Shown here piece by piece: positions 39,696-64,000 of a stretch of 64,000 nucleotides of DNA (within the stretch, counting starts at the first letter, position 1; each line of letters starts with the position of its first letter). Position numbers and translations under genes: made by a program. Where the stretch lies: contig OY848928.1 of assembly GCA_963693285.1 (NCBI GenBank), positions 1-64,000 of the forward strand. The letters run 5' to 3'. The notes under the pieces were generated by a model. The model saw nothing but the letters and a program-made list of their open reading frames with translations, was not told the origin of the DNA and did no database searches. Origin of the DNA: Xestospongia muta. Lineage: Eukaryota; Porifera; Demospongiae; Haplosclerida; Petrosiidae.

Positions 39696-39832
39696 TTTTT
39701 ATATATCAACAACTATGAATAATGTGGGCGGAGTCACTCACACCCACGACATTTGTGTTGTGGAGTACTCTTTATGAAACGTTGTTTAGTTAAATAAAAA
39801 TAGTCTCTCTAATTTGAGAGAGATGTCGGCTG

Positions 39833-41931
<2,099 letters not shown>

Positions 41932-42581
41932 CAACATGTTAACTGTTCATTCATCATTAGAGACTATTGTAGCAAATGCAAACAGTTGTTTTTCATTTTT
42001 TATTCATATAATTTTAAAATTAATGTTAGTTTGACCACGCCCAACAACTGACCTATCATGTACTGCTTGTGTCCAATTACAATATTGCAACAATGGGAGT
42101 GGGAGATGTTCTTACTACTGTCTATCATATGCTCAAGTCTTTATGGTTTAAGTTTTGGGGTAAGAGCTAGTAACAGCATGAACGTTTAGTGTAATGCTGT
42201 TCCCAAAATCATCAGAACATTTTGACAAAAGGGCTCACCATAGCTTTCTCACAAGTATTGGTTTTGTTAAATGCACTACAAATTGACTTTAGTTTTTCTC
42301 AAGTCACAAATGTATCTTTCGAACAGGTGCATACTATGACCATATATGGTAAACACAGACCACTACAAACTACAACTATAAAATTTATGTTACTTAAGAG
42401 AAATATTTATTTATCAAGTGTCTTGTTATCAAACAGTTGGTCTCTGATGGCTCAGACTATCCATTGAATGTATAAGTATATCATTAATTCTGTAAGCTAC
42501 ACATAAACAACTGGCAAAATGGTACATACAAAATAAATAAGGACCCTATTAATAACTCAATAATAGCTAAAATATGTGTTA
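41932..42581. other. Convergent spacer between Csk copy 1 and SMC5
   Basis: Both neighbouring genes end here. AT-rich sequence; the 81-codon ORF at 42222-42467 has no domain I recognise and I treat it as chance. Confidence 0.5.
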
Positions 42582-47378
<4,797 letters not shown>

Positions 47379-47584
47379 TATAAGCCACGTTGTAATTATG
47401 AAGTGGGTGTGATCAAAGTGTTAATAATAATTATTATCTTTCATAATTCATAACAACAAAAAAAACATACAAAATAAAATAAATGTATATTGTGAGGAAA
47501 CTAGTAAAATCGCTATCAGAGAAGAAAAGATACAGAAATAAAATACACTTCAATTAGTCAAATCACATAACAAAAGTGATACCA

Positions 47585-49750
<2,166 letters not shown>

Positions 49751-50456
49751 TTCGTTGATGATTACCTATATTAGAATAAATGTACAAATAAACAAGGGAA
49801 CAGAAAGTCAACAATATATAATGAACATAAACATGGTATTGTCCAGATAAGGAAATATGTCTGTTATGATAGGCAAGTACCAGAAGGTGGTAGGGACACA
49901 CAGAACAGCAACATACTTACTAATTATTCCTTCCCTAAACAGGACATGTTGGCACAACAAAATATATACAGTTTTGTGTGGATATATAAACCACACCCAT
50001 TAAATGATAAGTCTACATGAGCCTTTTTACATAACAAGGCAATTTACAAAACACACACACATACACACACACCTATATAGTATATAACTTGTGTTAATAT
50101 TATCACTACATCGTGTTATATACAAACAGTTTCAAAATAGTTAAACAAGTATTATGTCACGTGGTAAGCTGTCATCATCACAAAATACATACTTCGTAAC
50201 TATCTTACCTCCTCCACGTGACAATAAACCTCACACTTCTATCTCTCTTTTGCTACAGTCCCGCTATTGAGTTCGATCTCCTTCACTTGATCTGCTAGGT
50301 GAGCCAAACCCTCTTATAATATCCGGAGTTGTACAATATAAACGGATATTTGTAATAACAGCAATTACAATGGGTTAAAAATTTAATGTTCCTGCATTAA
50401 AAAAATCTATCACAAATGTAGTTCTGTTAATAAAACACACACACACACATGGCAAT
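49751..50456. other. Spacer with CA microsatellites, no gene seen
   Basis: Holds the 5' flank of Csk copy 2 and the 3' flank of the kinase-Roc gene. A (CA)n-type run lies at 50048-50076 and a shorter one at 50433-50449. ORFs are short and featureless. Confidence 0.5.
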
Positions 50457-55398
<4,942 letters not shown>

Positions 55399-55574
55399 CT
55401 GTAAACAGACGATAGATTTATACTGTTACAAGGTCTATACAATCATCCTCAGCAGCAGAACGTCTCTGCTATATAGGAAACACAGCCTCACCTATGCAGC
55501 AGTTTAGGCTAGTATAGCAATGTGAAGGTGTGGCTAAACAGTATTAATAGTTATTAAGTAAACAGCTCAGCAAG

Positions 55575-57652
55575 ATGGCCAGTTATGATAGAGAGACTTC
55601 AGTTAGTGGGGGTGACCCAGATGGACCTCATATTAAGATATCTGTAAGATATTTTACTGATAGTACTCTCGTGTTTTAGCCACACCCCTTTTTCTAGGTC
55701 AAAGCAATTGCTGAACATTTTCATTGTCCAGTGTGTAGATGTAGTATTGAAAATGCTGCATTAACTTCATGTGGTCATCGATTTTGTGTCCTTTGCATTA
55801 ATGAATGGGTGGGGCGTAAGTAAGTCATGTGACGTGTGTATGAAGTCATGTGAGTCATTCCTATTGCAGACATGAGTGTCCAATTTGTCGAAACAAGCTC
55901 CACCGAGACAATATTATTGCTGACAAGCAATTTGATGAGTTAATTAGTAAGGATCACCCATTAACCACACCCTCATTAAATATGCATTTTATTTTTTTTA
56001 GAATCAATAATTAAGGAGCGTAAAAAAGAAGAGAAATTATATTATCAAAAAGTGGCTGAAGCTGGTAGATAATGTTGTGTATTTAGTTCATTAACTGTTG
56101 TGTTTAGTTTCAGACTCAGCATTCGTTAGTAAGAAAGCTAATGATAAAATTATATCACCATTGGAATCTACGTTACAAAGTTAGCATCTTTTTAGCTCCA
56201 CCCACTTTTAAACTCTCAACAGAACACTTAAAGCAAACTTTAAGAGTACATGAAGTATACCATCAGGTACATGTAATCATGTGATTGTCATGTGACATAC
56301 AATGACTCATTATAGCAAATAATAGCTGAATATCAACGAAGTCAAGCAAGAGCACATCGTGAAAAACATCTCAAAGCTGAACAAATCCTTCGTCAATTTC
56401 CTCATGATCCAGATAATCCTGGTACAATTATAGCATCATATGTACATAGTTCATTGATCTGGACTTATAACTGTAGAAAGAGTGTCTCAATTAAAGAAGA
56501 TTGAAGCTGAGTGTGAAGAAAAAAGACAAATCTTAACTGATGAATTAGTAAGAATAGAGAATCTGTTAACATCAGCTTATGATCGGTGAGTGATTAAGGA
56601 TGAAGGAGTTACCATGGTTACAACTCTACAGATATCTTGAGAAACATTTGCCACCTCCTGATACTTTACCAGTAACAGTTAAATTATCAGTACCTGATAA
56701 AAACTTTATTGCTGAGGACATTATTCTCAAACCTAGTGATACGTATGCATATTAATTAGAGAGAATGACAAGGGTGTGGTCTTTTCTGTTTTATCTAGAA
56801 TGGACTTTATCCTCGACAAACTACAAGATTTAATGGCTGAACAAGGACTGGAAGTAGTTGAATTTCCATCTTGTGAAGAGTTACAAATATCTTTGCTAAG
56901 GTAAATAAATAGTGTTGGTAATAATACATCTATTTTCTAATAGCCCTTTTGCTCCGGAAGCAGAAGAACAATCTCCTGATGAAGATGAAGGTGGAGCATG
57001 TGGTGGAATTAAAAAAGGAATGTCTACTGAAGCAGATGAAGGTTTAACATCTTTAGTTCAAACAACACTTCATGGAGATTGTAGACCTGTTCTTGAATAT
57101 GGCTTGGTAAGATACAATATGTTTGTATATATTAATCCTTTGTACCAGAAACCAGGTAGTGAAATTAGAGTGAAGGGCAAGATTGTATTAGAAGGGTAAA
57201 ATCCTTATATTAAAATGTTAATTATTAACTATAATAATTATAGGGAACAACCTAAACTTTGTTTTTCTGCTACATTTGTTAAAGGACAATCTAAACCTAT
57301 GGATTATTTTGTGTGTAAAACATGTAATGGTACAACATGTAAGTTATAATGATGATAATGATAATATAAACTTTTTATTAGGGATATGTCAGAACTGTGT
57401 AGGAGTCTGTCATAAAGGTAATTAGATGGTAGTTATAATAATTATTACTTGTAATTACAGGACATGACCTAGTCCCTCATAGAATGAACCACATTTCAAC
57501 ATGGTAATAATATCATTACATTGTTTATTACTTGCTCTATTATAATAGGCCTTGTTGTTATTGTCCTCGTAAGAAACTAGTAAGCCCCTTATAATTATAA
57601 CTATATTAATATTATTTTAATATTCTAGTGTCTTATATCTCCAGAAAAATAA
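55575..57652 (+). CDS. RING-type E3 ligase with a C-terminal UBR-like zinc finger
   Basis: Multi-exon gene with introns mostly below 80 bp. The N-terminal RING is HFHCPVCRCSIENAALT, SCGHRFCVLC, then HECPICRNKL (C3HC4). A helical, charged middle follows (IIKERKKEEKLYYQKV, QLKKIEAECEEKRQILTDEL). The C-terminus has Cys/His pairs FVCKTCNGTTWICQNC, VCHKGHDLVPHR and WPCCYCPRKKLC, a pattern like a UBR box or related treble-clef finger. The stop is at 57650-57652. RING proteins bring E2 enzymes to substrates; the C-terminal finger may bind the substrate (inference). The start lies about 180 bp from the first seen exon of the divergent kinase-Roc gene, suggesting a shared promoter. The last exon is also present in a copy at 61765-61790. 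Confidence 0.85.
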
Positions 57653-57793
57653 GAAAAGAGATATTAGTTATTACTTTTAAGCATTTGTTCAGGATCACCA
57701 GCCAATATCATAAACTGGTTATGAACATCCTCAAATTTATGTTGATTATATTTTGTACAAGCTGTCGCTTCATACTCCAGACCAAATGGATTT
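57590..57793. repeat. Duplicated gene-end segment, left copy
   Basis: About 200 bp nearly identical to 61730-61933. It holds the last exon of the RING gene (+) and a copy of the last exon of CFAP161 (-). The two copies lie directly on either side of the satellite block, both in the same orientation. Confidence 0.9.
57663..57792 (-). pseudogene. Copy of the CFAP161 last exon
   Basis: On the minus strand this reads the same protein end as the true CFAP161 exon at 61809-61938 (for example FEDVHNQFMILAGDPEQML) with a few base changes. The upstream splice acceptor is lost because the satellite starts directly at 57793. It is cut off from the rest of the gene by about 4 kb and so should not be functional in CFAP161. 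Confidence 0.85.
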
Positions 57794-60700
57794 TTTTTAC
57801 AAAAAATTTGAAGCAATTACATTTTTTAAAGTCTGTAAAAAAAGACAAAACGAAATCATTAATTTACATGTACATTTACTAGTACAAAAAAGGGCATTAT
57901 ATAAACATTTTTAAAAGGATAATGCTACATTTTAGAGCAGTGATACTAATGTCACTTAAACAGGACCTATATAGCTATCATCATAAAAAAATTTAAGAGA
58001 TTTCGTGACGTGGACCAAATTCTCAATTTTTGGCTCAAGACCATGGACTATAGTCCATGGTCTCGAGCCAAAAATGGCAAAAAAATGAAATTGCTTCAAA
58101 TTTTTTATGATGATAGCTATATAGGTCCTTGTTAAGTAGAATAATTGTTTGTGCTTACAAATGTTGTTAAAGTCAGTAAAAAAACCAGAACAAATTCATT
58201 AATTTACATGTACATTTACTAGTAGAACAAAGGGCATTATATAAACATTTTTAAAAGGATAATGCTACATTTTAGAGCAGTGATACTAATGTCACTTAAC
58301 AAGAACCTATATAGCTATCATCACAAAAAATTTGAAGCAATTTCATACTTTAAAGTCTGTAAAAAAAGACAAAATGAATTCATTAATTTACATGTACATT
58401 TACTAGTACAAAAAAGGGCATTATATAAACATTTTTAAAAGGATAATGCTACATTTTAGAGCAGTGATACTAATGTCACTTAAACAGGACCTATATAGCT
58501 ATCATCATAAAAAAATTTAAGAGATTTCGTGACGTGGACCAAATTCTCAATTTTTGGCTCAAGACCATGGACATATAGTCCATGGTCTTGAGCCAAAAAT
58601 GGCAAAAAAATGAAATTGCTTCAAATTTTTTATGATGATAGCTATATAGGTCCTTGTTAAGTAGAATAATTGTTTGTGCTTACAAATGTTGTTAAAGTCA
58701 GTAAAAAAACCAGAACGAATTCATTAATTTACATGTACATTTACTAGTAGAACAAAGGGCATTATATAAACATTTTTAAAAATGTAATGCAACAATTTAG
58801 AGCAGTGATACTAATGTCACTTAATAAGGACCTATATAGCTATTATTACAAAATATTTGAAGCGATTTCGTTCTTTAAAGTCTGTAAAAAAAGACAAAAT
58901 GAATTCATTAATTTACACGTACATTTACTAGTAGAACAGGGGGCATTATATAAAGATTTTTAAAAGGATAATGCTACATTTTAGAGCAGTGATACTAATG
59001 TCACTTAACAAGTACCTATATAGCTATCATCACAAAAAATTTGAAGCAATTTCATACTTTAAAGTCTGTAAAAAAAGATAAAACAAATTCATTAATTTAC
59101 ATGTACATTTACTAGTAGAACAAAGGGCATTATATAAACATTTTTAAAAGGATAATACTACATTTTAGAGCAGTGATACTAATGTCACTTAACAAGTACC
59201 TATATAGCTATCATCATAAAAATTTGAAGCAATTTCATTATTTAAAGTCTGTAAAAAAAGACAAAACGAAATCATTAATTTACATGTACATTTACTAGTA
59301 CAAAAAAGGGCATTATATAAACATTTTTAAAAGGATAATGCTACATTTTAGAGCAGTGATACTAATGTCACTTAAACAGGACCTATATAGCTATCATCAT
59401 AAAAAAATTTAAGAGATTTCGTGACGTGGACCAAATTCTCAATTTTTGGCTCAAGACCATGGACTATAGTCCATGGTCTCGAGCCAAAAATGGCAAAAAA
59501 ATGAAATTGCTTCAAATTTTTTATGATGATAGCTATATAGGTCCTTGTTAAGTAGAATAATTGTTTGTGCTTACAAATGTTGTTAAAGTCAGTAAAAAAA
59601 CCAGAACGAATTCATTAATTTACATGTACATTTACTAGTAGAACAAAGGGCATTATATAAACATTTTTAAAAGGATAATGCTACATTTTAGAGCAGTGAT
59701 ACTAATGTCACTTAGCAAGAACCTATATAGCTATCATCACAAAAAATTTGAAGCAATTTCATACTTTAAAGTCTGTAAAAAAAGACAAAATGAATTCATT
59801 AATTTACATGTACATTTACTAGTACAAAAAAGGGCATTATATAAACATTTTTAAAAGGATAATGCTACATTTTAGAGCAGTGATACTAATGTCACTTAAA
59901 CAGGACCTATATAGCTATCATCATAAAAAAATTTAAGAGATTTCGTGACGTGGACCAAATTCTCAATTTTTGGCTCAAGACCATGGACTATAGTCCATGG
60001 TCTCGAGCCAAAAATGGCAAAAAAATGAAATTGCTTCAAATTTTTTATGATGATAGCTATATAGGTCCTTGTTAAGTAGAATAATTGTTTGTGCTTACAA
60101 ATGTTGTTAAAGTCAGTAAAAAAACCAGAACGAATTCATTAATTTACATGTACATTTACTAGTAGAACAAAGGGCATTATATAAACATTTTTAAAAATGT
60201 AATGCAACAATTTAGAGCAGTGATACTAATGTCACTTAATAAGGACCTATATAGCTATTATTACAAAATATTTGAAGCGATTTCATTCTTTAAAGTCTGT
60301 AAAAAAAGACAAAATGAATTCATTAATTTACACGTACATTTACTAGTAGAACAGGGGGCATTATATAAAGATTTTTAAAAGGATAATGCTACATTTTAGA
60401 GCAGTGATACTAATGTCACTTAACAAGTACCTATATAGCTATCATCACAAAAAATTTGAAGCAATTTCATACTTTAAAGTCTGTAAAAAAAGATAAAACG
60501 AATTCATTAATTTACATGTACATTTACTAGTAGAACAAAGGGCATTATATAAACATTTTTAAAAGGATAATACTACATTTTAGAGCAGTGATACTAATGT
60601 CACTTAACAAGTACCTATATAGCTATCATCATAAAAATTTGAAGCAATTTCATTATTTAAAGTCTGTAAAAAAAGACAAAACGAAATCATTAATTTACAT

Positions 60701-61130
60701 GTACATTTACTAGTAGAACAAAGGGCATTATATAAACATTTTTAATAAGATAACACAACATTTTAGAGCAGTAATACTAATGTCACTTAACAAGGACCTA
60801 TATAGCTATCATCATAAAAAAATTCAAGATATTTCGTGACGTGGACCAAATTCTCAAATTTTGGCTCGAGACCATGGACTATAGTCCATGGTCTTGAGCC
60901 AAAAATGGCAAAAAAATGAAATTGCTACAAATTTTTTATGATGATAGCTATATAGGTCCTTGTTAAGTAGAACAATTGTTTGTGCTTACAAATGTTGTTA
61001 AAGTCAGTAAAAAAAGCCAAAATTAATTCATTAATTCACATGTACATTTACTAGTAGAACAAAGGCCATTATATAAACATTTTTAAAAGGATAATGCTAC
61101 ATTTTAGAGCAGTGATACTAATGTCACTTA
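57793..61130. repeat. Inserted satellite block with foldback palindromes
   Basis: Same family as 10160-20620 but here about 37 kb from that array, in a genic position. Normal monomers alternate with foldback units in which the arms AGGACCTATATAGCTATCAT and its complement flank a 48-bp palindrome. Palindromes lie at about 58027-58074, 58551-58599, 59443-59490, 59967-60014 and 60858-60905. A larger unit of about 1.4 kb (one end at 57880, repeated from 59295) is duplicated within the block. Most palindromes have one or two mismatches; the one at 58551 has a 2-bp spacer. Confidence 0.93.
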
Positions 61131-61534
61131 ATTAAGACCCCCTAATATAAGTATTATAATAAGTATAATTATGTGCACATTATGTACTGGTTTGATATTA
61201 GGAGATGTATATTTAGATTTAAAAAATCCCATAAACTTATTCTTAGCTTCTTGTTCTTTTTTTAACTATAAATACAGAAGTTAAAATTTGTTAATTATAA
61301 AATTATTACCTTTTCAGTTGCTAATGCTTGGTCTGCTAACTGACGTTCTTCTTTCTCTTTTTCTTTTAGTTTTCTCGCTTTTTGTTTCTCTCTTATTATA
61401 CAAATCAATGATGTGTCATTAATATAATTGTAACACTTACTGTAGTAGCTAGTTTTGTTGCTAAATCTATATGATAAAAGACAAATATATGATTATAAAA
61501 GTGATGTTTTAATACCTGCTACGTTAACAGACAT
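61128..61534 (-). CDS. Small coiled-coil, tail-anchored protein, unrecognised
   Basis: Minus-strand exons can be joined: MSVNVA, DLATKLATT, a highly charged helix QKARKLKEKEKEERQLADQ, then KLKKEQEAKNKFMGFFKSK and a C-terminal hydrophobic segment VHIIILIIILILGG, stop at 61128. About 86 residues, laid out like a tail-anchored membrane protein. The frame is open upstream of the ATG for about 29 codons (GGKVFKEADKDCSVVDGD), so the real start may be in another exon. The last codons and stop lie in satellite sequence, so the gene end has been altered by the insertion. No family recognised. Confidence 0.45.
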
Positions 61535-61729
61535 AATGTCACCATCAACAACACTACAGTCTTTGTCAGCCTCTTTAAAAACTTTTCCACCTTTTGTTGG
61601 CGCTAGTTTCCAGATAGTTTGTTAGTTTTATGAGCATGCGCAATATTATCTACTTCTTCTGTGATTTCTCTGCTTAAGAGCGAGTGTTGGAGTCGTCTAA
61701 AACTCAAATTATTGATAGATTAATTGTCT

Positions 61730-61933
61730 ATAATTATAATTATAACTATATTAATATTATTTCAATATTCTAGTGTCTTATATCTTCAGAAAAATAAGAA
61801 AAGAGATATTAGTTGTTATTTTTAAGCATTTGTTCAGGATCACCAACCAATATCATAAACTGGTTATGAACATCCTCAAATTTATGTTGATTATATTTTG
61901 TACAAGCTGTCGCTTCATACTCCAGACCAAATG
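61730..61933. repeat. Duplicated gene-end segment, right copy
   Basis: Right copy of the segment at 57590-57793. Includes a copy of the RING gene last exon (TGTCTTATATCTTCAGAAAA, 61772-61791) that lacks the rest of that gene, plus the genuine last exon of CFAP161. Confidence 0.9.
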
Positions 61934-62995
61934 GAGTTCTAAATATAAAAGCAATTAGCCACACCCACTAATTACAACTTACCGATGGCAATATTCAGTA
62001 TGAACTGCTAAATGCTGGTTTGTTTTGCAATGATTTACAAACAACGTTGTGTTGACCTAGAGTCACATGATCTATATTAAAAGTCATGTGACATCACATG
62101 ACTTACTGGGACAGGTTTTCCTTCTGTCTCAAGTCGTAATGATGGATCATGACATAAGAACCTCCTACATGTAATTATTATAAATTATAAGGGGTGTGGT
62201 CTTACCAAGCACATCCATAACTCTGTTCATTGACTAAAGTAACTTCTGGTTCTCTTGAATATTTGGAATGCTTCATAAAAGAAAAACTATCACTGTGAAG
62301 ACTTAACTACAGAATTATAACAGTTTGATCAATACAATGTTTTAATATTACCTCTCCTCCTTCATTAGGTAATGTAATAAATGTAATGTGGTCTCCATAC
62401 AATACTGTGTCACCTTGTTGCGCTTTGTCATTTAAACTAATACACAGACCCCATAATAATAATAATAATAATAATAATGGTGATCTTATTACCTTCCAAC
62501 AACGAAGATATTACGAGGACAAGGTTTGATGTTTACTGAACACGATACTTGACAACCTAATGTGAGAGTAGAATAATCTATTACAACAGTAGAGGCATAC
62601 CTGGTATTAATTGTTTAGCTTCATGGGCTTCTGGTGCTGTAATGAATGCAGAAACTACTGATGTAGTAGGTTTATGACAAAGAATAACTTTATCTCCAAT
62701 ATGTAGGTGACCGTCCTCTGGTAATGGTGACAGTTCTATCTATATAATAGATAATTGTATAATAGTTGTGTCAATATAGACATACTGGACGAAGAATGGT
62801 CTGTAAAAGATTGTGTGTCTTTTGTATAGCTAACTCTCCTTTTTCCTTCTTATCAAGAAAATCCTTCAATAAATCCTAAATATTAAGAAAAACTACATGT
62901 ATATATTTTAAATAAGTAGTATTTACTTCTTCCAGACAAAGATCTTCATTCCAATTGCCAACACGAACTGAAGGATTGTAAGTTCGAACACTCAT
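61809..62995 (-). CDS. CFAP161: Cilia- and flagella-associated protein 161
   Basis: Minus-strand gene, exons separated by short introns. It starts MSVRTYNPSVRVGNWNED, then LDKKEKGELAIQK, GDKVILCHKPTTSVVSAFIT, FVVGSLNDKAQQGDTVLYGD, VTLVNEQSYGCAWRF, LFVNHCKTNQHLAVH, and ends DPEQMLKNNN at 61809. The opening VRVGNWNED block and the repeated beta-type (MIR-like) segments match CFAP161, a microtubule inner protein of the ciliary doublet. The last exon (61809-61938) lies in the duplicated segment. A good RFX X-box lies 16 bp upstream of the ATG. Confidence 0.92.
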
Positions 62996-63010
62996 CTTTC
63001 TTGTTTCTCA

Positions 63011-63024
63011 GTTACCATAGCAAT
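63011..63024. promoter_or_regulatory. RFX X-box-like site
   Basis: GTTACCATAGCAAT fits the X-box GTNRCC-N2-RGYAAC with one mismatch at the last base. It lies just upstream of CFAP161 and between two divergent genes. RFX factors control ciliary genes in animals through this site. Confidence 0.65.
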
Positions 63025-63046
63025 GAAGGCGTGGTATTTTATGGAC

Positions 63047-63112
63047 GTATACGGAAACATTCTAAAATTTATATAGAAATGTAATGCGCCAAAAAATTGG
63101 CGCTCCGTATAC
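63047..63112. promoter_or_regulatory. Nested inverted repeat with paired E2F-like sites
   Basis: Outer arms GTATACGGA (63047-63055) and TCCGTATAC (63104-63112) enclose inner arms GCGCCAA (63086-63092) and TTGGCGC (63097-63103) with an AAAA loop. TTGGCGC resembles the E2F core. It lies in the shared upstream region of CFAP161 and the coiled-coil gene. Confidence 0.5.
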
Positions 63113-63257
63113 TATTGATTTCCCTCTTTCAATTTTTAAAAAGTAAAAGAGTAGCTTCTGGGAAGAACTAACCATTTTGATCTATTTAGCCAAGATATAT
63201 CTACGTATTTTGCTCTTTTTGTCTACCATATTTTCTCATGTGGTTAGAGAAAACTCC

Positions 63258-64000
63258 ATGAAGAAAATGTCTACAAAAAAGTCACCCTGCCCACATTGTG
63301 AAGTAAATCTTAAAGTCATAATAACTAAGTATGTTTTCTCTAAACAAATTAGTTACTGAAAAAAGAAAACAAACAGTTGAAAACAGAGCTTCAGGTACTG
63401 AGGTATTTCAAGTTACATAAATGTTACATGATTGTCATGTGGTCTACGTAGAACACAATATACACAGCTAATCAAAGAAACAGGTGAAGAAAACTTCAGT
63501 GAACGAAGAGTTAATTTATTAAAGGCACACGTACTTCAATTAGAACGTCAAGTACAAATTTGTTTGTAATAATAGTTACTACGACATGTTAGGTAATGCT
63601 GTTATCGGATAGTATGAACAGTAGCAGTGTTCTTTTAGCTGATCTTCATTGTTATGGAGAAAGTTTAGAACTTCATTTAAAGTCAGTATTTCATATAAAT
63701 CAATTTATTACTATTAATTAAGGAGTTTTCAGGAACAATCTGATAGTACAGAAAGACTACTTAAAGATTGTCGTCAACTCTCCAAGTTAAATCAGAGAAT
63801 AAAAGAAGTTAGCATTATTAGTTTATACAATGTTAACTTGTATAGGTTCCTTGTTCTAAAGAGAAGATATTAGTTCCTTACTGTGGACGTTATATTACTG
63901 ACGATATATCGATTCTAGATTTACTAAAAGATGGACATCATTTCAATTATAAAGAAATTGTTAGTTTAAACAAATGTAGGTAGTTTATCTAATTATTTTA
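63258..64000 (+). CDS. Coiled-coil protein with N-terminal CxxC, cut by window end
   Basis: The exons seen join in frame: MKKMSTKKSPCPHCE, then LLKKENKQLKTELQ, NTIYTQLIKETGEEN, LLKAHVLQLERQ, VMLLSDSMNSSSVLLADLHC, SFQEQSDSTERLLKDC, KILVPYCGRYITDDISI and onward past the window. Introns are about 35-55 bp. The heptad-like Leu spacing (LLKAHVLQLERQVMLL) predicts a coiled coil; CPHC could be half of a metal site. It shares a divergent promoter with CFAP161, which suggests a ciliary role (inference). Family not recognised. Confidence 0.7.

Noticed and set aside
63177..63359. 60-codon ORF starting MIYLAKIYLRILLFL
   Set aside because: It reads through an intron of the coiled-coil gene; the splice from CPHCE to LLKKENKQ gives a better protein.

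Overview
The window is the left end of a chromosome from an early-branching animal, most likely a demosponge. It begins with a perfect telomere array and then passes through about 20 kb of subtelomeric repeats into a compact, AT-rich, gene-dense region. The evidence for an animal is the set of holozoan signalling genes: two Csk-type SH3-SH2-tyrosine kinases, a third one fused to a Roc/COR/death-domain module, and a Rap-type GTPase. These sit with RIOK2, SMC5, MRPS11, an AGPAT-type acyltransferase and the ciliary gene CFAP161. The very short introns (often 40-55 bp) and close head-to-head gene pairs fit a sponge such as a haplosclerid. The exact species is inference.

Layout. 1-2160: (CCCTAAA)n telomere. 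2161-3370: 121 copies of a 10-bp unit AATTAACCCT. 3371-10160: subtelomeric mosaic of two tRNA-derived SINE-like copies, a triplicated unit of about 530 bp related to the 3' end of a broken gene at 27.5 kb, degenerate CTATAAG/CTCTAA arrays (one with an internal inversion), a 68-bp tandem repeat and GTAGG-type repeats. 10160-20620: an array of about 57 copies of a 182-bp AT-rich satellite with higher-order duplication, ending in a 48-bp palindrome. 21293-23026: a 20-bp minisatellite block bounded by a perfect 31-bp inverted repeat. 23-28.2 kb: sparse region with gene fragments and decayed satellite copies.

From 28.4 kb genes are dense: ADP-ribosylglycohydrolase (-) head-to-head with RIOK2 (+), a Rap-like GTPase (+), a small secreted or membrane ORF (+), a five-finger C2H2 factor (+), an AGPAT-like acyltransferase (-) head-to-head with MRPS11 (+), Csk copy 1 (+), SMC5 (-), Csk copy 2 (-), the SH3-SH2-kinase-Roc-COR-death fusion (-) head-to-head with a RING/zinc-finger E3 (+), then CFAP161 (-) head-to-head with a coiled-coil gene (+) cut by the window end. 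Between the E3 gene and CFAP161 a block of about 3.3 kb of the same satellite with five foldback palindromes has been inserted, and about 200 bp holding the 3' exons of both genes is present on each side of it.

The most interesting items are: (1) the predicted SH3-SH2-tyrosine kinase-Roc-COR-death protein, a domain order I do not recognise from described ROCO or Csk proteins, with SH3-ligand-like proline motifs inside the Roc domain; (2) two inverted Csk genes flanking SMC5 whose kinase halves, introns included, are almost identical while their SH3/SH2 halves differ, which points to recent gene conversion; (3) RIOK2 with a 13-residue repeat tract of 19 copies; (4) a plant-type telomere repeat in an apparent animal followed by a second long telomere-like 10-mer array; (5) subtelomeric units built from the 3' end and flank of a pseudogene 23 kb inward.
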